Source: Gammaproteobacteria bacterium (GTDB lineage: Bacteria; Pseudomonadota; Gammaproteobacteria; Arenicellales; Arenicellaceae). Taken from it: a DNA stretch of 6,277 bases. The notes beneath the pieces are model-generated. The model was given only the letters and a program-made list of their open reading frames with translations. It made no database searches and was not told the origin of the DNA. The position numbers and the translations under genes are program-made. The DNA lies in the NCBI GenBank assembly GCA_030426005.1, contig JAUHZM010000187.1:1-6277 (forward strand). Reading direction: 5' to 3'. This document shows positions 1 through 6,277 of this stretch, one piece after another; within the stretch, counting starts at the first letter, position 1; every line of letters starts with the position of its first letter.

Positions 1-507
1 GTATAGCGCAAACTTTGAGGTGTCACGCTCTCGGCTGAACATGCTCTCACCGAAAAATACAGTGCCCAATAATAAGCCGTAGAGGCCGCCGACTAAGGCA
101 TCGTCTTGCCATACCTCGATGGAGTGTGCATAGCCCAAGCTATGTAGCTCTGCGTAAGCGTGTTGCATATCTTCAGTGATCCAGGTTTCCTCAGTCGCTT
201 GATCTGGCGGATTGCCACGCAATGCACAAGCCTCAATCACCTTCTCGAATTGCTGGTTTGCCGTGACGCGATACTGTAGCTTTCGCACGGTCTTGCGTAG
301 ACTACGTGATAGCTTAAATTCATGGGGAAAGAGCACCATGCGCGGGTCTGGAGACCACCATAGAATCGGTTGCCCCTGATTGAACCAGGGGAAGATTCCT
401 TGCGCGTAGGCGGACACCAGCATGCTTGGAGAAAGGTCACCACCCATGGCCAATAAGCCATCTTCAGTGGCCGTGTTTACGTCTGGAAATCGGTACAGAT
501 TGAGCAT
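1..507 (-). CDS. aat: Leucyl/phenylalanyl-tRNA--protein transferase Aat (3' end cut by window edge)
   Basis: Aat is a cytoplasmic enzyme that transfers Leu or Phe from aminoacyl-tRNA to proteins with N-terminal Arg or Lys, marking them for ClpS/ClpAP degradation under the N-end rule. The 169 visible codons are open to base 1 with no stop. They begin MLNLYRFPDV and contain family hallmarks in order: GLLAMGGDLSP (17-27), AYAQGIFPWF (33-42), WWSPDPRMVLFP (50-61), ETWITEDMQHAY around 107-118, and FGESMFSRERDTSK around 152-165, part of the GNAT-like catalytic domain. E. coli Aat has about 234 residues, so roughly 60-70 C-terminal residues lie beyond the left edge. The ATG at 507 is 5 bases after the stop of the upstream acyltransferase gene, so the two are probably cotranscribed from the right. 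No Shine-Dalgarno sequence is visible, and translational coupling is plausible. The identification is firm. Confidence 0.96.
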   Translation of the reverse strand, partial: MLNLYRFPDVNTATEDGLLAMGGDLSPSMLVSAYAQGIFPWFNQGQPILWWSPDPRMVLFPHEFKLSRSLRKTVRKLQYRVTANQQFEKVIEACALRGNPPDQATEETWITEDMQHAYAELHSLGYAHSIEVWQDDALVGGLYGLLLGTVFFGESMFSRERDTSKFALY

Positions 508-512
508 CGTGC

Positions 513-1661
513 TTATTTCTGACTGGCTTTAAACGGGGTATGCTGATTTAGCATCGCCTGGTAGTCCTGGATATGCTGTTGCTCTGACTGTAGAAACTCG
601 TCAACGGCGTCATAGAAACGTGGATCCCGCAACCAATGGGCAGAGTAGGTGGTCACCGGTTCCAGGCCACGCGCTATCTTATGCTCACCTTGAGCACCAG
701 CTTCGAATCGCGCGTAACCGTGCGCGATACACCACTCAATCGCCTGGTAGTAACAGGTTTCAAAGTGCACACTATGCAAGTCATGTTTTGTTCCCCAGTA
801 GCGTCCATACAGTGTGTCGTTGCTCTTAAAGTAAAGACCGCCGGCAACCACGTGATCATCGTGCTCTGCGAGCAAGATCAGTGTTTGGGCGTTGAAATTA
901 TCGACCAAATAATGAAAAAACGCCCGATTTAGATAGCTCTGGGCACCGTATAAGTGGATGGTTCGCAGGTAAAAGTCGAACATTTGGTCGGCGATTGGAT
1001 GCGTTAGGTCGTCGTGCGTATACCAGCGGTATTGAATCCCGGCGTCAGAGACGCGGCGTCGTTCGCGTCGAATATTCTTGCGTTTTTTGGAGCTGAGCTG
1101 CTCGAGGAAATGATCGAACGACTGATAGTTGCGATTTTGCCAGTGAAATTGCGTGCTATGACGGGCAAGCAAGCGATGCTTCTGGAATGCCTCTAACTGC
1201 GATGCATCACAAAATAAGCAGTGAAAACTCGACATCTGTGTTGCCTCTGCAAGGTGCAGAGCGTGATTAATTAGCGCGTCTGAGATGTACAGCGCATCGG
1301 CACCGGTAGCCGTTAGTATCCGCTCACCGGTGGCCGGGGTAAACGGAATCGCATTACTGAGTTTTGGGTAATACTGAAGCCCGTTTCGTTGGAACGCATC
1401 AGCCCAGGACCAATCGAAGATATATTCGCCGTAAGAATGTGACTTCACATACAGCGGCATGGCTCCGAGCAGTTTTGTCTGCTTTTCATCTTGGTAGACC
1501 GCCAAGTGAGATGGCTGCCAACCGGTATCTGGCGTCACGCAGCCTGTGATTTCCAGGCCGAGCAGGAACTCATGTCGCATAAAGGGGTTGTTGGATTTCA
1601 GCATGGCATTCCATTGTGCTGCGTCAATCTCTGTGATGCTGGTATGAACTACTAACTGCAT
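513..1661 (-). CDS. GNAT/FemAB-like predicted N-acyltransferase (PF04339/COG3146 type)
   Basis: This is an intact 382-residue soluble protein with no signal peptide or membrane segment. It resembles the PF04339 (COG3146) group, named for a supposed role in peptidoglycan biosynthesis or recognition and placed in the GNAT/FemAB acyltransferase fold; the true substrate is not known. Supporting motifs in order are NPFMRHEFL (25-33), KSHSYGEYIFDWSWADAF (73-90), YYPKLSNAIPFTP (97-109), a very basic stretch KKRKNIRRERRRV (192-204), GRYWGTKHDLHSVHFETCYYQ (286-306, the most conserved part of the family) and FEAGAQGEHKIARG (319-332). Length is typical for the family. It is the first gene of a leftward pair with aat. 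The ATG at 1661 is the first start in this conserved frame and has no Shine-Dalgarno sequence. The family call is confident; a specific reaction cannot be given. Confidence 0.9.
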   Translation of the reverse strand: MQLVVHTSITEIDAAQWNAMLKSNNPFMRHEFLLGLEITGCVTPDTGWQPSHLAVYQDEKQTKLLGAMPLYVKSHSYGEYIFDWSWADAFQRNGLQYYPKLSNAIPFTPATGERILTATGADALYISDALINHALHLAEATQMSSFHCLFCDASQLEAFQKHRLLARHSTQFHWQNRNYQSFDHFLEQLSSKKRKNIRRERRRVSDAGIQYRWYTHDDLTHPIADQMFDFYLRTIHLYGAQSYLNRAFFHYLVDNFNAQTLILLAEHDDHVVAGGLYFKSNDTLYGRYWGTKHDLHSVHFETCYYQAIEWCIAHGYARFEAGAQGEHKIARGLEPVTTYSAHWLRDPRFYDAVDEFLQSEQQHIQDYQAMLNQHTPFKASQK

Positions 1662-1670
1662 AATCGATTA
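1661..1670. repeat. 10-bp perfect palindrome at the acyltransferase start
   Basis: TAATCGATTA is its own reverse complement. It overlaps the first base of the leftward acyltransferase start codon and lies in the short divergent gap before nadE. It could be part of a regulator site, but palindromes of this size in AT-rich sequence also arise by chance and no family of binding site is recognised. Confidence 0.3.
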
Positions 1671-1686
1671 ATACGATGGTTCGCTA

Positions 1687-1692
1687 TATACT
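1687..1692 (+). promoter_or_regulatory. Possible -10 element for nadE
   Basis: TATACT matches the sigma-70 -10 consensus at five of six positions and lies in the acyltransferase/nadE divergent gap. No convincing -35 hexamer sits 16-18 bases upstream, and there is no extended -10 TG, so this is weak. If it is real, transcription would begin near 1699, giving a leader of about 59 bases to the ATG at 1758 but only about 5 bases to the ATG at 1704. That mildly favours the 1758 start. Confidence 0.25.
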
Positions 1693-1757
1693 CTCGTCTA
1701 GCCATGAAAGACAGCTTGTCATTCCACGATTTAAACCGTAGACACGAACGATACCGC

Positions 1758-3395
1758 ATGAGTAGTGAAATTAATATTGGCCTGGCACAAATCAATGTGA
1801 CGGTCGGTGCCATCGAGAAAAATGTAGATCAGATTATTCAGTTTGCTGAACGTGCTCGAGACGAGTTGGCCTGCGATTTGATGGTGTGTTCTGAGTTGGT
1901 ACTCACCGGGTATCCACCTGAAGACTTGCTCATGCGCCCAGGCTTCAATACACGTGTACAGTCGCAATTGACGCGGTTGTGCGAGACTGTGTCTGGTATT
2001 GATCTGGTGGTAGGTTACCCGAAAAAAACACCGGCAGGTTTGTTTAATATGTGCGCGTTGATTGTGGATGGCAAGATTATCCAAGAATACGCCAAAATTA
2101 AATTGCCGAATTACAGTGTATTTGATGAGAAACGATATTTCGAAGCCGGCGAATCGGCGGTGGTCGTGGACTACCACGGCATCAAACTGGGGCTCACCGT
2201 GTGCGAGGATATCTGGCATGACGGACCAATCGAAGCTGCGGTAGCTGAAGGCGCTGAACTGATTATCAATATTAATGGATCGCCGTATCACGCTAACAAA
2301 ATCCCGGAGCGTCGGGGCGTAGTGTGCGCACGGTCTGAAGCCACTAAAACACCGGTCATTTACGTTAATCAGGTTGGTGGCCAGGATGAGCTGGTGTTTG
2401 ATGGCGCCTCGTTTGCGACCGATCAGCAAGGTCAAGTTGTTCACCAAATGGCCAGTTTTAAGGCGGCACTGAGTAAGGTGACTGTGACCCGTGACGAATC
2501 GGTGGTGGCCGTTACCGGCTCCGAAATGATCGCGGAGTATCCGCGCCTTGAGAGCATCTATAAAGCGTTGGTGCTTGGTGTGCGAGACTATGTACAAAAG
2601 AATGGTTTTAGTGGCGTGGTCATTGGGCTATCCGGTGGGATTGATTCGGCGCTCACCACCACAATTGCTGTGGATGCATTGGGCAAAGAGAATGTGGATG
2701 TCATTATGATGCCATTCCGCTACACCTCAGATATCTCCAAGGAGGACGCGCATCTCGAGGCGACGGCGTTGGGTATTACTTACCATGTTGTCTCGATCGA
2801 GACCATGTACGATGCGTTTGTGCAGCAGCTAACACCATTGTTTAACGGTGTTGAGGCTGACACCACTGAGGAGAATATTCAGGCGCGTTGCCGTGGTCTC
2901 ACATTGATGGCGTACTCCAATAAGACTGGCAAGATGGTCTTAACCACCGGTAATAAGAGTGAAATGTCGGTAGGGTACGCCACGCTGTATGGCGATATGG
3001 TTGGTGGATACAATGCGATTAAAGACGTCCCCAAAACGCTGGTCTATGAATTAGCTGCGTACCGCAACTCGGTATCGCCAGTGATCCCTGATCGTGTGAT
3101 TACGCGTGAACCCTCTGCGGAGCTGCGACCAGATCAAATTGATACAGACAGCCTGCCGCCATACGACATTCTGGATCCGATTCTCGAGCTCTATGTGGAG
3201 CAGGATTGCCCGCCAGCAGAGATCGTGGCACGTGGCTTTGCACGTGAGTATGTGGAGCAGGTGATCCGCATGGTCGATAGAAATGAATACAAACGGCGTC
3301 AAGCGGCACCTGGTGTGCGGATCACGAAGCGTGCGTTCGGCCGAGATCGTCGTTACCCAATCACGTCTGGCTTTAGACCGCAGGTGGATTGGTAG
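1758..3395 (+). CDS. nadE: Glutamine-dependent NAD+ synthetase NadE
   Basis: The enzyme makes NAD+ from nicotinic acid adenine dinucleotide with ATP and glutamine, the last step of NAD synthesis, in the cytoplasm. It has an N-terminal nitrilase-type glutaminase domain and a C-terminal synthetase domain joined by an ammonia channel. Counting from the ATG at 1758 (545 residues), the likely glutaminase triad is Glu46 (SELVLTGYPPEDLL), Lys113 (KIKLPNYSVFDEKRYF) and Cys149 (GLTVCEDIW). The synthetase P-loop SGGIDSALT is at 292-300, with TTGNKSEMSVGYATLYGD around 396-413 and the usual PGVRITKRAFGRDRR tail. An in-frame ATG at 1704 would add 18 polar residues (MKDSLSFHDL...). I prefer 1758 because family members begin close to the first beta strand (INIGLAQINVTVG). 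Neither start has a Shine-Dalgarno sequence. It is divergent from the acyltransferase and convergent with bamD, so probably monocistronic. All catalytic residues are present. Confidence 0.97.
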   Translation: MSSEINIGLAQINVTVGAIEKNVDQIIQFAERARDELACDLMVCSELVLTGYPPEDLLMRPGFNTRVQSQLTRLCETVSGIDLVVGYPKKTPAGLFNMCALIVDGKIIQEYAKIKLPNYSVFDEKRYFEAGESAVVVDYHGIKLGLTVCEDIWHDGPIEAAVAEGAELIININGSPYHANKIPERRGVVCARSEATKTPVIYVNQVGGQDELVFDGASFATDQQGQVVHQMASFKAALSKVTVTRDESVVAVTGSEMIAEYPRLESIYKALVLGVRDYVQKNGFSGVVIGLSGGIDSALTTTIAVDALGKENVDVIMMPFRYTSDISKEDAHLEATALGITYHVVSIETMYDAFVQQLTPLFNGVEADTTEENIQARCRGLTLMAYSNKTGKMVLTTGNKSEMSVGYATLYGDMVGGYNAIKDVPKTLVYELAAYRNSVSPVIPDRVITREPSAELRPDQIDTDSLPPYDILDPILELYVEQDCPPAEIVARGFAREYVEQVIRMVDRNEYKRRQAAPGVRITKRAFGRDRRYPITSGFRPQVDW

Positions 3396-3431
3396 CTTAA
3401 GCTCGGTTATTTAAATCAAAGCAGGGCGCGC

Positions 3432-3479
3432 AAAAAAAAGAGACCTAAAAGAGAGCCAAGGTCAACGAACCCTGGCTCT
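3432..3479 (-). terminator. Rho-independent terminator of bamD
   Basis: Read leftward, a hairpin at 3479-3452 forms an 11-bp stem (AGAGCCAGGGT with ACCTTGGCTCT, one G-U wobble) around the 6-base loop TCGTTG. It is followed by CTTTT and then, 7 bases further, by a run of eight T (complement of 3432-3439). It lies about 30 bases beyond the bamD stop. On the other strand the wobble becomes an A-C mismatch and no T-tract follows, so it should act mainly on bamD transcripts and only weakly on nadE. Confidence 0.75.
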
Positions 3480-3509
3480 GTGTGATGCGCCGTTGAGTTA
3501 GGGCTGCTA

Positions 3510-4403
3510 TTAGTCGCTGAATGGGTTGATGCGACTGAAGAAACCTTTTTCTTTCTTGAATGGTTCTTTCTGATTGTTCGGGAAGTTGGTCAACAATACC
3601 TGGTGTGTACTGGCGGCCAAATCGTCCAAACCCATTTCGACGTAGGCTTTTTCCATCAGCTTTAACGCCCCTTCAACCGCTGGGGTCGTTTCGTAGGCGT
3701 AAATGATGTTTTTGCAACGATTAACCGTTGCGACATAGGTTTGGTTGTCGAAATAAAACTGTGCGATCGCCAACTCGCGTTCAGCCAAGGAGTTGCGAAT
3801 AAATACGATACGCTGCTTCGCATCTTCCGCGTAAATACTGTTTGGGTAGCGCTTGATCAACTCTTCGAACGCTTTCTGCGAATCGCGATAAGGTTTTGGA
3901 TCTCGCACAGATTCTTCGCCACCCTTTATGAAACGGTCGATAGCTGACTGCTTTTTCTCAAAGCTGGCCACGCCTTTCATGTAGTACGCGTAGTCCACAT
4001 TTTTATGCGTTGGGTACAGTTTGATAAAGTTGTCTGCTGCTTCAACCGCCTTTTCAACTTGCCCGGTTTTATCAAACGCAAAGATCATGTCCAGCTTGGC
4101 TTGCTCAGTGTATTCCCCATAAGGGAAGTTGGCTTCCAGTATTTGGTAATTCTGGATCGCAAAATTATAGTTGCCGCGGTCCAGTGCCAGCTTGGCTTTG
4201 GCGTACAGTTCTTCCACTTGTTGCAACGCTAACTCTTCATCTGATGGACCGCTTTTATTCGATGCGCAGCCAAACACCATCGCCGCCATGCCGAGTATTA
4301 GGGCAAAGCGAGCCGCGGCCGAGAACGGCTTTACAATAGTTCGGATCGACGCTCTAAAAACAGTTGCAGAGGAGGCGAAATTTCGTACAGTTAAAACGCT
4401 CAT
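3510..4403 (-). CDS. bamD: Outer membrane protein assembly lipoprotein BamD
   Basis: BamD is an essential lipoprotein of the BAM complex, which folds beta-barrel proteins into the outer membrane. It sits on the periplasmic face and contacts BamA and BamC. The 297-residue product has a lipoprotein signal with hydrophobic core FALILGMAAMVFG and lipobox VFGC (Cys46); Ala at mature +2 agrees with outer-membrane sorting. TPR-like helices follow from about 65 to 272: YAKAKLALDRGNYNFAI (68-83), PYGEYTEQAKLDMIFAF (94-110), YPTHKNVDYAYYMKG (130-144), RYPNSIYAEDAKQRIVFIRN (185-204) and LKLMEKAYVEMGL (247-259). E. coli BamD has 245 residues; here both the N-terminal extension and a basic C-terminal tail (KEPFKKEKGFF) add length. 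The signal peptide is unusually long at 45 residues, because no other ATG, GTG or TTG in frame lies between codon 1 and Met39, which is inside the core. It is divergent from rluD, as in E. coli. Confidence 0.95.
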   Translation of the reverse strand: MSVLTVRNFASSATVFRASIRTIVKPFSAAARFALILGMAAMVFGCASNKSGPSDEELALQQVEELYAKAKLALDRGNYNFAIQNYQILEANFPYGEYTEQAKLDMIFAFDKTGQVEKAVEAADNFIKLYPTHKNVDYAYYMKGVASFEKKQSAIDRFIKGGEESVRDPKPYRDSQKAFEELIKRYPNSIYAEDAKQRIVFIRNSLAERELAIAQFYFDNQTYVATVNRCKNIIYAYETTPAVEGALKLMEKAYVEMGLDDLAASTHQVLLTNFPNNQKEPFKKEKGFFSRINPFSD

Positions 4404-4457
4404 GTGATTTCGTATATGAGTTATGATGCAATCATTAAGGATAACGCGAATCCACTG

Positions 4458-4490
4458 AGCAGAGAAGGAAAATTAGGTTGCTTCTCTGTT
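4458..4490. repeat. Inverted repeat in the bamD/rluD divergent gap
   Basis: CAGAGAAG (4460-4467) and CTTCTCTG (4481-4488) are perfect 8-base inverted arms around a 13-base AT-rich spacer. On the + strand the stem extends to 10 pairs by one G-U and one A-U. No T-tract follows on either strand, so it is not a terminator. It could be an operator for one or both divergent genes or a hairpin in the rluD leader. I do not recognise the motif, and no clear -35/-10 pair could be placed in the 4404-4560 gap. Confidence 0.5.
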
Positions 4491-4560
4491 AGAAAAGATA
4501 GGTTCGCGCCCGGCAATGATAAATCCAGACCAGCGCATTACAGTCGTAAATTAAAAATCT

Positions 4561-5529
4561 ATGAACAGCAGCGACGCTGTCGGTGACAGCACCAAATTTG
4601 AGTTCACTATTCCAGAGCAGATGTATGGGCAACGTGTCGATAAAGCCCTGGCCGCGTTGTGCGAAGGGCATTCTCGCAGCACGATCCAGAGCTGGATAAA
4701 ACAGGGCCTGGTGTCGATCGATGAAGAGACACCTCGCCAGAAAGACAAAGTTTTTGGCGGAGAATTCGTCGAAATTGACGTGCCAGAGATTCGACAGGGC
4801 GAATGGGAACCACAGGATATTGCCCTGGATATTGTGTATGAAGATGACGATATGCTGGTGATCAATAAACCGGCAGGTCTGGTCGTGCATCCAGGCGCGG
4901 GTAATCCGGATGGCACACTGCTGAATGCGTTGTTATATCACTATCCTGACAATCGTAGCTTAGCCCGAGCCGGTATAGTACATCGCCTCGATAAGGACAC
5001 CTCTGGCTTGATGGTGGTGGCAAAGAGTGAAAGCGCGCGACTTGGTCTGATTGACCAGCTCGTGGATCATTCTCTGCACCGCGAGTACTTGGCTGTGGTC
5101 AACGGACGTGTGATTTCTGGTAATACAGTCGAAGAGCCGATTGGCCGCGACAAGCATGATCGTCGCAAGATGGCCGTGAGCATGATGGGCAAGGAGGCTG
5201 TCACGCATTACCGTGTGGACGAGCGTTATCGTAACCACACACTGTTACGAGTTCAGCTTGAAACCGGTCGTACTCATCAGATTCGGGTGCATATGTCTTA
5301 CATTGGCTTTCCGCTCGTTGGTGACCCAGTGTACGGACGTAGACTGGGTATCCCGGCGGATTGTCATCCGGATTTAGAAGTAGCTCTCCGGGGATTTAAG
5401 CGTCAGGCCCTACATGCCACACGCATTGAGTATCAACATCCTGTGAGCGGTGAGTTACAGTCGTGGCAACGCGACATGCCTGAGGATATGCAAGCGCTGG
5501 TGGATGCCTGTGCGGCAGATTACGAGTAG
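4561..5529 (+). CDS. rluD: 23S rRNA pseudouridine synthase RluD
   Basis: RluD converts uridines 1911, 1915 and 1917 (E. coli numbering) of helix 69 in 23S rRNA to pseudouridine late in 50S assembly, in the cytoplasm. The product has 322 residues, close to the 326 of E. coli. An N-terminal S4 RNA-binding domain (RVDKALAALCEGHSRSTIQSW, 25-45, up to about 75) is followed by the RluA-type catalytic domain with EPQDIALDIVYEDDDMLVINKP (83-104), VVHPGAGNPDGTLLNALLYHYP (108-129), HRLDKDTSGLMVVAK (141-155; catalytic Asp144), and LETGRTHQIRVHMSYIGFPLVGDPVYG (233-259). The RluD-specific PGAGNPDGT segment separates it from RluA and RluC. The ATG at 4561 is the first possible start after an in-frame stop at 4552; the preceding sequence is AT-rich with no Shine-Dalgarno. 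pgeF follows after 12 bases, so they probably share a transcript. Confidence 0.97.
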   Translation: MNSSDAVGDSTKFEFTIPEQMYGQRVDKALAALCEGHSRSTIQSWIKQGLVSIDEETPRQKDKVFGGEFVEIDVPEIRQGEWEPQDIALDIVYEDDDMLVINKPAGLVVHPGAGNPDGTLLNALLYHYPDNRSLARAGIVHRLDKDTSGLMVVAKSESARLGLIDQLVDHSLHREYLAVVNGRVISGNTVEEPIGRDKHDRRKMAVSMMGKEAVTHYRVDERYRNHTLLRVQLETGRTHQIRVHMSYIGFPLVGDPVYGRRLGIPADCHPDLEVALRGFKRQALHATRIEYQHPVSGELQSWQRDMPEDMQALVDACAADYE

Positions 5530-5541
5530 TTTGGCGACGTA

Positions 5542-6277
5542 GTGAGTATTCAATTTGAAACCCCGCATTGGGATGCGCCGTCACACATCAAAGCGATCAG
5601 CACTTTGCGATCAGGTGGTTTGAGTCAGGGGGCATACGCGTCGCTCAATTTGGCAGATTATGTTGGTGATGACGAACGTTTTGTAACACGTAATCGGGCG
5701 CTGCTCGACAGTGTCGTCGGCCTGCCACAAAACCCAAGATGGCTAAAACAAGTTCACGGGACGCATCTCGTTGAACTCGATCAATTTGGAACAAACTCTG
5801 CAGCGCCTGAGGCAGATGGCGCGATTACGTCGACTTCGGGTGTGGTGTGCGCTGTGCAAACCGCTGACTGCTTGCCACTCTTAATGACGGATCGCAACGG
5901 TACTCGGGTCGCCGCTGTGCATGCTGGCTGGCGTGGTATGGCGGCCGGCATCATTGAAGCCGCAGTCACGAAAATGCGATGTGAAACCCGTGATATTTTG
6001 GTTTGGGGCGGACCCTGTATTGGCGCTGCTGCCTTTGAGATCGGTATTGAAGTTCAGGCTCAATTAGGTGGGCCGGCATCGGCTTATCGATCGGCGAGCA
6101 CTGAGGGCAAGGTGTACGCGGATTTGCGAGCTTTGGCTGGTGACCGTTTATTGCAGCTTGGGGTCACACAGTATTTCCACAGCGAGTCTTGTACCTATCA
6201 ACAAGATGAGGCGTTTTTCTCTTACCGTCGCGATGGTCAATGCGGTCGCATGGCAAGCTTAATCTGGATCCAGTCAT
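5542..6277 (+). CDS. pgeF: Peptidoglycan editing factor PgeF (YfiH/laccase-domain family; stop codon beyond window)
   Basis: This cytoplasmic enzyme of the YfiH/DUF152 family is often labelled polyphenol oxidase or purine nucleoside phosphorylase. In E. coli, PgeF is reported to remove wrongly built UDP-MurNAc-L-Ser, correcting MurC errors in cell-wall precursor synthesis; relatives including human LACC1 act on purine nucleosides. The 245 visible codons contain the metal-binding residues His72 (WLKQVHGTH), Cys110 (AVQTADCLPLL) and His127 (AAVHAGWRGMAAG), plus WGGPCIGAAAFEIG (155-168) and the C-terminal SYRRDGQCGRMASLIW (227-242). E. coli YfiH has 243 residues, so only the stop and perhaps a few codons are missing. 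The start is taken as GTG 5542, the first start codon after the in-frame TAG that also ends rluD. GGCGA 5 bases upstream is at best a weak ribosome site. The rluD-pgeF order is conserved in many gammaproteobacteria. Confidence 0.95.
   Translation, partial: MSIQFETPHWDAPSHIKAISTLRSGGLSQGAYASLNLADYVGDDERFVTRNRALLDSVVGLPQNPRWLKQVHGTHLVELDQFGTNSAAPEADGAITSTSGVVCAVQTADCLPLLMTDRNGTRVAAVHAGWRGMAAGIIEAAVTKMRCETRDILVWGGPCIGAAAFEIGIEVQAQLGGPASAYRSASTEGKVYADLRALAGDRLLQLGVTQYFHSESCTYQQDEAFFSYRRDGQCGRMASLIWIQS

Noticed and set aside
620..1549. Several plus-strand frames of 60-98 codons opposite the acyltransferase
   Set aside because: All are antisense to a well-conserved coding region and resemble no known small protein.
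2022..2028. Run of seven A inside nadE as a possible slippage or frameshift site
   Set aside because: The family alignment continues in one frame on both sides (VVGYPKKTPAGLFN), so there is no sign of recoding or error.
1731..2597. A 288-codon open frame on the minus strand inside nadE
   Set aside because: It is fully antisense to conserved nadE glutaminase and linker sequence, and its translation has no recognisable domain and an odd composition rich in His, Arg and Ile. It is a shadow of the real gene.
3394..3403. AGCTTAAGCT palindrome over the nadE stop codon as a terminator
   Set aside because: It is a perfect palindrome with no loop and is followed by mixed sequence without a T-tract.
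4423..4435. ATGAT-GCA-ATCAT small inverted repeat upstream of bamD
   Set aside because: Arms of 5 AT-rich bases are expected by chance in such a gap; no known operator is matched.
4404..4560. Sigma-70 or sigma-E promoters for bamD and rluD
   Set aside because: Partial hexamers exist (for example TTGCTT at 4478 and GATAAA at 4518), but no -35/-10 pair has correct spacing and good matches, so I do not annotate one.
4489..4916. Overlapping minus-strand open frames of 121 and 133 codons across the start of rluD
   Set aside because: They lie antisense to the conserved S4 and early catalytic region of rluD and show no family features.

Overview
This looks like an ordinary chromosomal housekeeping segment from a gammaproteobacterium with roughly balanced base composition. 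The family assignments are all proteobacterial: Aat, BamD, RluD, PgeF and a glutamine-dependent NadE. The order bamD (leftward), then rluD and pgeF (rightward) matches the arrangement known from Escherichia coli (yfiO, rluD, yfiH). I cannot name a genus from the sequence alone.

Layout. A leftward pair fills 1-1661. An intact 382-residue PF04339/COG3146-type N-acyltransferase (513-1661) is followed after only 5 bases by aat (1-507), which runs off the left edge. Divergent from it, nadE (preferred start 1758, end 3395) encodes glutamine-dependent NAD+ synthetase. nadE converges on bamD (3510-4403, leftward), the outer-membrane assembly lipoprotein. The gap between them holds a hairpin with T-tracts that reads as the bamD terminator. 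A 157-base divergent gap with a good inverted repeat separates bamD from rluD (4561-5529), the 23S rRNA pseudouridine synthase. pgeF (5542 to the right edge) follows 12 bases after rluD, as in an operon.

How the genes work together. The window covers protein-end modification (Aat), cofactor synthesis (NadE), outer-membrane biogenesis (BamD), ribosome maturation (RluD) and peptidoglycan precursor quality control (PgeF). They form at least three or four transcription units: [acyltransferase-aat], [nadE], [bamD] and [rluD-pgeF]. No mobile element, CRISPR array, tRNA, rRNA or phage feature is visible, and nothing points to a novel defence or accessory system. The most interesting observations are modest: none of the six genes has a convincing Shine-Dalgarno sequence, BamD has an unusually long signal-peptide N-region, an uncharacterised acyltransferase is tightly coupled to Aat, and there is an inverted repeat in the bamD/rluD gap.
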